A stretch of DNA of 11,450 nucleotides from CADCWF01 sp903864575 (GTDB lineage Bacteria > Chloroflexota > Chloroflexia > Thermomicrobiales > UBA6265), in assembly GCA_040376155.1 (NCBI GenBank), contig JBEIRG010000099.1, positions 1 through 11,450 on the forward strand, given 5' to 3'. The notes beneath the pieces were generated by a model. It had not been told where the DNA came from, did no database searches, and saw nothing but the letters and a program-made list of their open reading frames with translations. A program made the translations under genes and the position numbers. Below are positions 1 through 6,230 of the stretch, in pieces; the stretch's first letter is position 1, and the number at the start of each line of letters is the position of its first letter.

Positions 1-1179
1 ATCGCCAGTCAGGCATTCACGCGGCAAACGCCTGCGAGGACAATTCGAGTTTCAGTCGAAAATCGAACAAGGTTTTCGCCGCAACTCAACTCGTTTGAAA
101 CCCATCTCAAGGCAGCAGCGTTCGCGCAAATCGAGGCGGAGCGCGCGTACTTCGGTCCACCCACCCCCACCTATCGCATCGTGCCGGTTGGGGCCGATTG
201 GACGACCACGGAACACGTCCTGGGCTACCCGGATGCCCTCGACCATGGCCGGTACGTCCGCACCCCGGCGCTCGACCTCATCCTGCAAGCAACCGCGAAC
301 CCCGGCGCGCCCCATTTCCTCATCCTCGATGAAATGAACATGTCGCACGTGGAGAGATACTTTTCTGACATCCTGTCCGCGATGGAGTCGGGGGAACCAA
401 TCACCCTCCACACCAGCGCGGACGGCGCGTCACGAGACGGTGTTCCCACCACCATCGAACTTCCCTCCAACCTGCTCATCATCGGGACAGTCAACGTCGA
501 CGAGACGACGTATCTCTTCTCCCCGAAAGTCCTCGACCGTGCCAACTCAATCGAGTTCCGCACTCACATCGATCAACTATCGGCGTTTCTCGGCGATCCC
601 TCGGCGGTCAAGGCCAGGTCAGTCAGTGGGCAAGGCGCCGCGTTTGCACGCACGTTCCTCGATGCGGCGACCTCGCAGCTGCCATTGGAGAACCCGGCAC
701 GGACGATAGTCGAGCAGGAATTGCTCCTCCTCTTCGAGGCGCTCGAAGCAAGCGGCCATGAGTTCGGCATCCGGACCGCAGCCGAGGCCGCACGCTTCAC
801 AGGCGCCTACCTGATCCTCGCCACAGCCGCCTCCGCCTCCGCTCGCGATGCTGTCATGCGCGCGATTGATGCGCAGATTTACCAAAAGATCCTGCCCCGC
901 CTGAATGGCACGCGTGGCCGGTTGGATGCCCCCCTGCGCGCGCTGCGACACCTCTGCGAAACGCAGCACGAGTGGAGCGACACGACCCCACCGCGCCTCC
1001 TGAACCGCGACCGCCTCCGAGCAGGCGCACGCGAGGCCGCCTCCCCGCGCTTCTCCGGGCTCAAGGAGGAACCTGTCGCGCTGATCGGGCTACCGCCGTT
1101 CGCGGATAGCCTCGGCAAGATCGAGCGAATGCAACGCACGCTCGATCATAGCGGCTTCGCCAGTTTCGCCGAGGCCTGA
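1..1179 (+). CDS. McrB-type AAA+ NTPase, 5' end outside the window
   Basis: This is probably the motor subunit of an McrBC-like modification-dependent restriction system, which would use nucleotide hydrolysis to drive a partner nuclease on DNA. The frame is open from base 1, so the true start lies upstream. Numbering from base 1, the segment VPVGADWT followed by LGYPDAL (about 62-79) is the typical McrB region. LILDEMNM is the Walker B motif with D110 and E111. GTVNVDETT contains the sensor asparagine N165, and LDRANSIEFR carries the arginine-finger-like R180. The remainder, to about residue 392, is a helical C-terminal region. No Walker A motif occurs in the first 60 residues, so it must lie beyond the edge if the gene is intact. 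The stop is one base before the nuclease gene, which implies a co-transcribed pair. The family call is strong; the exact subfamily and target are not visible. Confidence 0.85.
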   Translation: MASQAFTRQTPARTIRVSVENRTRFSPQLNSFETHLKAAAFAQIEAERAYFGPPTPTYRIVPVGADWTTTEHVLGYPDALDHGRYVRTPALDLILQATANPGAPHFLILDEMNMSHVERYFSDILSAMESGEPITLHTSADGASRDGVPTTIELPSNLLIIGTVNVDETTYLFSPKVLDRANSIEFRTHIDQLSAFLGDPSAVKARSVSGQGAAFARTFLDAATSQLPLENPARTIVEQELLLLFEALEASGHEFGIRTAAEAARFTGAYLILATAASASARDAVMRAIDAQIYQKILPRLNGTRGRLDAPLRALRHLCETQHEWSDTTPPRLLNRDRLRAGAREAASPRFSGLKEEPVALIGLPPFADSLGKIERMQRTLDHSGFASFAEA

Positions 1180-1180
1180 G

Positions 1181-3049
1181 GTGAAGCCACTCCAGGAACC
1201 CGTCGCGATCACCTTTCGCGATCGAGGCGGTCTTGCGGTCGCGTCCATGCTCATCGCGCCGCGTCACGCGGCCCGTATCGCGCGACTCGACCACCAAACC
1301 GCTACCGAACGCGGCGAAGCTCCGATCCAGTTGATCGAAGGCCAGAGTTACGAGTTCATGCTCACGGATGCGTTGCCGTCAGGCTGGCGCATCCGGGAAA
1401 CCCTGGTCGTCCAGCCAAGCGCTCTGGATTCCAGCGTCGGCCGCATCGAGCCCAGCCTCCATACGGGAATCCTGCCCATCGAACTGGAACAGCCGGACGG
1501 CTCAACCGGCGCCAGCGTCGATCTCGAAGTCCGTTCGGCCAAGATCGATTACTACAGCCAGTACCGAACCATGCTCTCCGACATTGCTGACCAGGCGGTC
1601 GGTCTTGTTACCGACATCCGGGCGCCGGCGTATACACGACTGGAGGCGCATCCGGACGGAGACCCCACGACGCTTCACCAGAAACTCGCGCTCATCCGCA
1701 GCGTAATCGACAGCGACGAGTTCCGGGACGCGTTGGAGCGCATCGCGGCGCATCCTGACCGGCGTTGGACGCACATCGAGGAGTCCATCGATGCCCGGCG
1801 CGGCATTCGTCCCTCACGCGCAGGTGTCCGGGCCATCGCCCGCGCTGGCCAACGGATCACGATACCAGCCGAACACCCGGCCGCTTCAGCGTTCGCCGCC
1901 AGAGGGATACTCAACCCATCGCTTCCCGCCCACGTGCCGGGACATCGGTCCGTCGACACGTTTGACACGCCCGCCAACCAATTCATCGTGTTCGCACTGC
2001 GCGACATGCAGCACTTTCTTTCCACCATCACCGCTCGGCTCGATGAACGACGAACCGAGGATCGGCGACTCAGGGCGAGCGTCGGTGCTCTCATGCAACG
2101 CATCGAGCGCGAGTTGGCGCGCTCGGTATTCGCAAGCGTGGGGAACGCTGGCAGCCTCTCGCTGGGCAACCCGGTTATCCAGCGAAAGGCCGGTTACCGC
2201 GAAATCCTCCGAGGCTGGATTCGTTTTCGGATGGCTGCCCGATTGAACTGGACCGGTGGTCTTGACATGTTTCATGCCGGGAAACGAGACATCGCCCAAC
2301 TCTACGAATACTGGCTTTTCTTCCTTCTTCTGGATGTTTTCCGCTCACTCGTCCAGTCGACCACGCAATCCCTCTCGAATCTCATCACCTACACCGATGA
2401 CGGGTTCGATCTGCGGCTGGCCGCCGGAGCAGCGTTTACGACAACGGGTCACGTCGCAATGGCGACACTGCCGCTCGTCGCTCGTTTCAGCTACAACCGC
2501 GTCTTTTCCGGGAAGCCGCCAAACGGTCAGCCATCCTATCCACTGGCCGGATCGTGGACCCGGTCGATGCGACCGGATTTCACCTTCAGTTTCTGGCCGG
2601 CCTCCTTGCCGGAAGCCGTCGCCGAAACATCAGACTGTCTCATTCATATCCACTTCGACGCCAAGTACCGGGTCGAATCGATCGCCGGGCTGTTCGGTAT
2701 CGACAGTCTCGACGAACTCGAGGACAACGAATCCGTCAGGCCTGGCAACGCAACCGCGAAGCGCTCAGATCTGCTCAAGATGCATGCGTATCGCGACGCC
2801 ATTCGCCGCTCGCAAGGCGCGTATGTCCTCTACCCCGGTGGTGACGGCGACAGCACGCAGTGGCGGGAATACCACGAACTCCTGCCGGGGCTCGGTGCAT
2901 TTGCCGTCCGGCCCGGAGACGCCGACCGCAGCATCGGAGCCATCGAACGATTTATCTCGGATGCCGTCGAGTGCCTGTGCACATCGCTGGCCAGCAACGC
3001 GCGGCCCGCCACCGGAGGGTCGATCGCTTCCTCCGGACCGCCCGGATAG
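1181..3049 (+). CDS. DUF2357 / PD-(D/E)XK nuclease, McrC-like partner
   Basis: This 622-residue protein is probably the effector nuclease of the McrB-type module. The N-terminal half (to about residue 350) has the mixed beta/alpha character of DUF2357 proteins. The C-terminal half has the marks of the PD-(D/E)XK family found with it (PF04411 type): LYEYWLFFLLLDVF with E376, RPDFTFSFWP with D466, HFDAKYR with D493 and K495, and a later KMHAYRDAI and GAYVLYPGG pair. D466, D493 and K495 fit a complete catalytic set, so the enzyme looks active. It starts at GTG 1181 with GAGG at 1171-1174, six bases upstream, inside the end of the NTPase gene. This one-base gap suggests translational coupling and a complex. 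DNA cleavage is known for the fold; the target and the need for modified bases are inferred from McrBC analogy. Confidence 0.82.
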   Translation: MKPLQEPVAITFRDRGGLAVASMLIAPRHAARIARLDHQTATERGEAPIQLIEGQSYEFMLTDALPSGWRIRETLVVQPSALDSSVGRIEPSLHTGILPIELEQPDGSTGASVDLEVRSAKIDYYSQYRTMLSDIADQAVGLVTDIRAPAYTRLEAHPDGDPTTLHQKLALIRSVIDSDEFRDALERIAAHPDRRWTHIEESIDARRGIRPSRAGVRAIARAGQRITIPAEHPAASAFAARGILNPSLPAHVPGHRSVDTFDTPANQFIVFALRDMQHFLSTITARLDERRTEDRRLRASVGALMQRIERELARSVFASVGNAGSLSLGNPVIQRKAGYREILRGWIRFRMAARLNWTGGLDMFHAGKRDIAQLYEYWLFFLLLDVFRSLVQSTTQSLSNLITYTDDGFDLRLAAGAAFTTTGHVAMATLPLVARFSYNRVFSGKPPNGQPSYPLAGSWTRSMRPDFTFSFWPASLPEAVAETSDCLIHIHFDAKYRVESIAGLFGIDSLDELEDNESVRPGNATAKRSDLLKMHAYRDAIRRSQGAYVLYPGGDGDSTQWREYHELLPGLGAFAVRPGDADRSIGAIERFISDAVECLCTSLASNARPATGGSIASSGPPG

Positions 3050-3173
3050 GGGTCTCTCCCGCACCATCAGTCACCCGCCATGCACCAATCCGCGCGATGC
3101 TCTACCCTACCCCGGAGTCCAACCATGTCGCCCCATGGGGTTCGGGCGCCCCGTTCGATGCCGAGGGCCGCGC
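3050..3173. other. Spacer between nuclease and P-loop remnant
   Basis: This 124-base spacer has no convincing reading frame or U-tracted terminator. It contains the 10-base palindrome ccccatgggg at 3131-3140. The ribosome site for the next gene, GAGGG at 3163-3167, is at its right end. Confidence 0.5.
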
Positions 3174-3887
3174 ATGACCGCCCCCGATGCCACCGCCGCA
3201 ACCGCCGCTCATCTGCCCAACCCGCCGGACATCCTCCTCGGCCGGGAGCGGGAACTCGCGGCCATTGCCGCCCTGTTCGCCGATCCCGCCTGCCGGCTCG
3301 TCACCCTCCACGGGCCCGGCGGCGTCGGCAAGACCCGCCTCGCCATCGCCGCCGCCGCCGTCGATCCCACCGCCTGGTTTGTCGACCTCGCCCCGCTCGC
3401 CGAACCCGGCGCCAGCCTCCCGGCCGTCGCCGCCGCCCTCGGCGTCTCCCCCGATCTCGCGCCCGACCCCCTCGCCCGGGTCGCAGCCCGCACCGACAGC
3501 GCGCTCCCCGCGGATCGCGCCGCCCTCGCGACCGCCAACCTCCGCGCCGGCATCGCCGCCGCCGCCGCCATGCGCGACCGGGACGCCATGATCGAAGCCG
3601 TGGACACCGCCTCGCTCCTCACCATGCCGGAAGACCCGGAACGCGCCGCCCTGCTCGCGGGCATCGCTGCCGCCGCGCGTGTCCGGGAGCGCATCCCCGC
3701 CCACCCCGGCATCGCCGTCCGGCTGCACCGCCACCACCCCGCCCTCCGCGCCGCGCTCGGCGATGACCGGTACGCGGAGCTGCGCGCGGCGGGCAGCGTG
3801 CTCTCCCTGCAGGCAGGCATCGCCATCGCGGCCGCGCCCCCCGCTCCGGCCACTGCCCGGACGTCCGGCGCATCCCCCCGCGCTTGA
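3174..3887 (+). CDS. Shortened NB-ARC/TPR regulator-like P-loop protein
   Basis: This 237-residue protein starts at ATG 3174, with GAGGG ending six bases upstream. Residues 19-75 match the opening of large NB-ARC (STAND) ATPases of the regulator type common in Chloroflexota: LLGRERELAAI, then the Walker A motif GPGGVGKT (47-54) and WFVDLAPLAEPG (68-79). The expected Walker B (LLLDNFE type) is absent. From about residue 107 the sequence resembles the extreme C-terminal helices of the same proteins: PEDPERAALLAGIAAAARVR, then LRAALGDDRYAELRAAG and LSLQAGIAIA (about 190-219). Full-length relatives are usually several hundred residues longer, so this looks like an internal deletion that kept both ends in frame. 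Third codon positions are almost all G or C, as expected for a coding frame in this genome. It may be a non-functional remnant or a miniature nucleotide-binding protein; it lacks the residues for normal hydrolysis. Confidence 0.6.
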   Translation: MTAPDATAATAAHLPNPPDILLGRERELAAIAALFADPACRLVTLHGPGGVGKTRLAIAAAAVDPTAWFVDLAPLAEPGASLPAVAAALGVSPDLAPDPLARVAARTDSALPADRAALATANLRAGIAAAAAMRDRDAMIEAVDTASLLTMPEDPERAALLAGIAAAARVRERIPAHPGIAVRLHRHHPALRAALGDDRYAELRAAGSVLSLQAGIAIAAAPPAPATARTSGASPRA

Positions 3888-4114
3888 CCGCGAACACGCC
3901 GCCCGGTCACCACGCGCCCCGGCAACCCGAACGACGGATTGGGCGTTCCCCCACCTCGGGCGGGATGCAGATCCTGCCGCAACGCGGACAGCACGATGTC
4001 ACCTGTTCAACACTGGCGCAACACTTCGGGACCTATGCTGGTGTCACCGGCAGCCGTTACGCCCGGCGAATACTGATGTCTCGCCGCCAACGACACCCTC
4101 GAAGGAGGCTCAAC
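3888..4114. other. Spacer before the duplicated-domain gene
   Basis: Nothing coding is supported here. The frame of the next gene stays open leftwards to 3884, but that stretch is rich in Arg/Gln/His/Pro and lacks the codon pattern seen after 4115. TATGCT at 4034-4039 could be a -10 element, but no acceptable -35 lies at normal distance. The only firm element is the ribosome site at the right end. Confidence 0.4.
4102..4108 (+). promoter_or_regulatory. Strong ribosome binding site fixing the GTG 4115 start
   Basis: AAGGAGG lies six bases before GTG 4115. It is the best Shine-Dalgarno match in the window and selects this start over the in-frame upstream ATG codons at 3884 and around 3965 and 4076. 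Confidence 0.75.
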
Positions 4115-4804
4115 GTGGATGACGCATTCATCGTCCAACGCTCCGGCGCCGTGAATGGCCCCATGGGTCCGGTAAAGATCCGGCCCGTCCACGAGATCCC
4201 CATGACGAACGACGGCGGGGACGCCACCGCTCTCTTCCTCGTCACGGACAATCCCGATGACCCCAACAACCTCGCGCGGGACCTGGCCGCGGAGCTCGCC
4301 GCTGGCGGAAAGCTCGTGATCGGCCCACACCCCTTCTCCTCGGAAACAATGGTGGGCCTTCGCGATACGATCGCCGCGTCCCCGGACCACCGCTGGTGCG
4401 TCCTCTGCATCGACCGAGATCCCGGCCGGACGCGCACGCTGGCCGGCTCGGTCGCGACGGAGCTCGGGATTCCGGATGACAGCTACGGACCGGAAGGCCC
4501 CGTGAGGATCAGGCCCTTCTGGAGCGGCGGCGCCTTCCCCGATGATCTCGGAGCATCCGCCGTCATCTGGCTCATTCGCGGAGATCTGCCGCTCGAAACC
4601 CCCACCCCGGTTTACGACGAACTCCGCCGCGAAATTCTCGCGCGCGGCTTCCGCGTCGCGGGGCAGGTCACCCTCGACACCCTCGACGAGTTCCGCCGCG
4701 CCCACGATCTCGACCCCGCGGTCGCCGGCATCGTCCTCGGGGCGACGGAAGCGGACGCGGAAGCCATCAGGACGGCGGTCTGCGCGCAGATTCCCTGCTT
4801 CTGA
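4115..4804 (+). CDS. Unrecognised protein with a tandem duplicated ~110-residue unit
   Basis: This 229-residue soluble protein starts at GTG 4115 behind a consensus ribosome site. I do not recognise the family. The two halves appear homologous. Each begins with a near-identical turn and strand: GPMGPVKIRP (15-24) and GPEGPVRIRP (125-134). Each then has an acidic/glycine linker, a hydrophobic strand (ATALFLVTDN; ASAVIWLIRGD), a helix (LARDLAAELAAGG; YDELRREILARG), a second strand (KLVIGPH; RVAGQVT), another helix, a third strand (WCVLCIDRDP; AGIVLGATEA) and a final helix. This predicts a repeated alpha/beta fold with a period of about 110 residues. There is no signal peptide, membrane helix or known catalytic motif. 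Cysteines C92, C95, C224 and C228 are widely spaced and not an obvious metal site. It converges on the transporter gene. Function is unknown; a paired sensor or binding domain is possible but speculative. Confidence 0.75.
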   Translation: MDDAFIVQRSGAVNGPMGPVKIRPVHEIPMTNDGGDATALFLVTDNPDDPNNLARDLAAELAAGGKLVIGPHPFSSETMVGLRDTIAASPDHRWCVLCIDRDPGRTRTLAGSVATELGIPDDSYGPEGPVRIRPFWSGGAFPDDLGASAVIWLIRGDLPLETPTPVYDELRREILARGFRVAGQVTLDTLDEFRRAHDLDPAVAGIVLGATEADAEAIRTAVCAQIPCF

Positions 4805-4807
4805 CCG

Positions 4808-4817
4808 CGGGCGCCCG
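4808..4817. terminator. Palindrome between two convergent stop codons
   Basis: The perfect palindrome cgggcgcccg fills the 13-base gap between the stops of the plus-strand duplicated-domain gene (4802-4804) and the minus-strand transporter gene (4818-4820). Its position suits a shared bidirectional terminator, but the stem is short and there is no T-tract on either side, so the call is weak. Confidence 0.2.
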
Positions 4818-5726
4818 TCAATCCGCCGGCAGCGCCGCGGCGTCCTCCACCGGGAGGCGGCCCGCCGGGGCCTGTCCGCGCAGCGTGACCAGCAGCACCC
4901 CCGCCAGCGAGATCGCGCCGCCCAGCAGGGCTGCCGGTCTCGGCGGGGTCCCCAGCCACACCCACGCCGTCAGCAGCGCCACCGGCGGCATCAGCGAGAG
5001 CAGCACCGCCGCCACGCTCGCCGGTAGCCGGGAGTTCAGATAGCTCAGGCACGCATAGCCGATCGCCCCCGCGCCGATCGCGACGTAGGCCACCGCCGCG
5101 GTGGCCTCGAACGTCGCGCCGCGGATTTCCGCGCCCAGCCCGGGCAGGAAGATCAGCAGCGGCAGCGTCGAGAGGAGCAGCGTCCACACGCTCACCTCGA
5201 CCGCCGAATACTTCCGCAGCCACGGCTTCTGCATGATGTAGTAGACCGCCTCGGCGAACGCGCCGAACAGCAGGATCAGCGCGCCCTTCGTGTAGGCGAT
5301 CCCCTGCCCCTGCCCGAGCACCAGCACCGTCGTGCCCACCACGGTCAGCCCGATCCCCGCCCAGCCGGGAACGGTCAGGCGCTCCTTCAGCACCACCGTC
5401 CCGAGCACCGCCGCCATCACCGGGATCGTCGCCATCAGGAAGGTGGCGGTGCCGGGGTCCACCGTCGTCATGCCAAAGACGAAGGCGAGCTGGGTAATGG
5501 AGATGCCGACCAGCGCGAGCAGCAGCAGCCCGGGCAGATCCCGCCACGGGGGAACGCGCATCCGGGTCAGCAGCATGTAGCCGACCAGAATCACGGTCGT
5601 GATCAGGAAGCGAAAGAGGGCGAGCCTGCCGGGGGAGTAGCTGTCCATCCCGACGCGCGTCGCCACCGAGGAGGACCCCCAGACGATCACCATCACCGCG
5701 GCGGCAAGCGCCGTCGCCGCATCCAT
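4818..5726 (-). CDS. EamA/DMT-family membrane transporter
   Basis: This is a 302-residue inner-membrane protein of the drug/metabolite transporter superfamily with two EamA repeats, each of about five helices. The first helix carries the typical MVIVWGSSSVATRVGM pattern, and LALFRFLITTVIL follows in the second. The first repeat ends near LKERLTVPGWAGIGLTVVGT, the classic EamA helix 4-5 signature. The second repeat runs from about KGALILLFGAFAEA to ALLGGAISLAGVLLV, followed by a short hydrophilic tail. Ten helices and about 300 residues match the family norm. Such proteins export metabolites or amino acids, or act as drug exporters; the substrate cannot be read from sequence. ATG 5726 has GGAGGG five bases upstream (complement of 5732-5737). 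A second in-frame start, GTG at 5759, has its own GGGAGG and would add 11 basic residues. Confidence 0.88.
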   Translation of the reverse strand: MDAATALAAAVMVIVWGSSSVATRVGMDSYSPGRLALFRFLITTVILVGYMLLTRMRVPPWRDLPGLLLLALVGISITQLAFVFGMTTVDPGTATFLMATIPVMAAVLGTVVLKERLTVPGWAGIGLTVVGTTVLVLGQGQGIAYTKGALILLFGAFAEAVYYIMQKPWLRKYSAVEVSVWTLLLSTLPLLIFLPGLGAEIRGATFEATAAVAYVAIGAGAIGYACLSYLNSRLPASVAAVLLSLMPPVALLTAWVWLGTPPRPAALLGGAISLAGVLLVTLRGQAPAGRLPVEDAAALPAD

Positions 5727-5939
5727 GCCCGCCCTCCCGCGCCCCTGCTGTCCGCTCACCCGCCGCCTCCCGCGCTCCGGTCCGTGTCGCGGGCATCATC
5801 CGGCACACGGCGCAATCGCGCGAACATGTGCCCGGCTACATCGCCCGACAACATGAGGCGGATTGGCCGCCTCCTGACGTCTCTCCTCGCGTCCAGCCGC
5901 CAACCGTCACCGTACTGTCCGGGTGCTGACCGCGCACCA

Positions 5940-5979
5940 AACGGAGCGGCGCGGCGGTTGCCCGTCGCGCCGTTCCGTT
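5940..5979. repeat. Long inverted repeat (14-bp stem, 12-base loop)
   Basis: The left arm aacggagcggcgcg (5940-5953) pairs with cgcgccgttccgtt (5966-5979). Thirteen positions are Watson-Crick and one (5946 with 5973) is G-T. It lies about 210 bases upstream of the transporter start and 250 bases past the beta-helix stop. It could be a terminator, a leader structure or a repeat element; there is no clear T-tract. Confidence 0.5.
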
Positions 5980-6148
5980 GTTGCGAACCCGGCCGGATCG
6001 CGGTGGGGGCAATGCGCCCGGCCGGGGAGTCGCCACAAGACGAAGGCGAGCCCAAAGGGCGCGCGCGAGGAGGAATCTCCGTCGAACCGCTGCGGGAACT
6101 GCGCAGCGTGGCACAGGAATCGGATCGCGGGTAGAGCCAGAAGGTCGG

Positions 6149-6175
6149 GACCCGGCGGACGAACTCCGCCGGGTC
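6149..6175 (-). terminator. Terminator-like hairpin downstream of the beta-helix gene
   Basis: gacccggcgga (6149-6159) and tccgccgggtc (6165-6175) form a perfect 11-bp stem with a 5-base loop. Outer arms ggtcg (6143-6147) and cgacc (6181-6185) can extend it. It starts about 55 bases past the stop of the minus-strand beta-helix gene. On the minus strand it is followed by only a weak T-rich stretch (cttct), so it is a candidate intrinsic or stabilising 3' structure and not a textbook terminator. Confidence 0.45.
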
Positions 6176-6230
6176 ACAGACGACCGGCCGTCGGTGAACG
6201 ATGTCGAAAAGGCTGCCTCTCGCCAGCAGA

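Larger units (their letters stand above)
5727..6230. other. Gene-free region between transporter and beta-helix gene
   Basis: I see no supportable gene in these 500 bases. Several open frames exist on both strands, but they are Arg/Pro/Ser-rich and mutually overlapping, as expected of high-GC non-coding DNA. The region contains the transporter leader, a 14-base-pair hairpin at 5940-5979 and a terminator-like hairpin at 6149-6175. The part from about 6000 to 6140 contains more short self-complementary segments, but I could not match it to RNase P RNA, tmRNA or a tRNA. Confidence 0.5.

Noticed and set aside
3131..3140. Palindrome ccccatgggg as an operator
   Set aside because: It is a short, isolated palindrome that is likely by chance at this composition.
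2256..3173. Long leftward extension of the P-loop remnant frame
   Set aside because: It overlaps the nuclease gene in another frame, is Ser/Arg/Pro-rich, and ATG 3174 has a good ribosome site exactly where NB-ARC similarity begins.
3884..4114. Leftward extension of the duplicated-domain gene and a possible promoter at 4034-4039
   Set aside because: The extension has no coding character, and AAGGAGG fixes the start at 4115. TATGCT has no -35 at normal spacing.
5990..6140. Possible structured RNA gene such as RNase P RNA, tmRNA or a tRNA
   Set aside because: None of the conserved cores (for example the tRNA T-loop or RNase P signature) could be found by eye.
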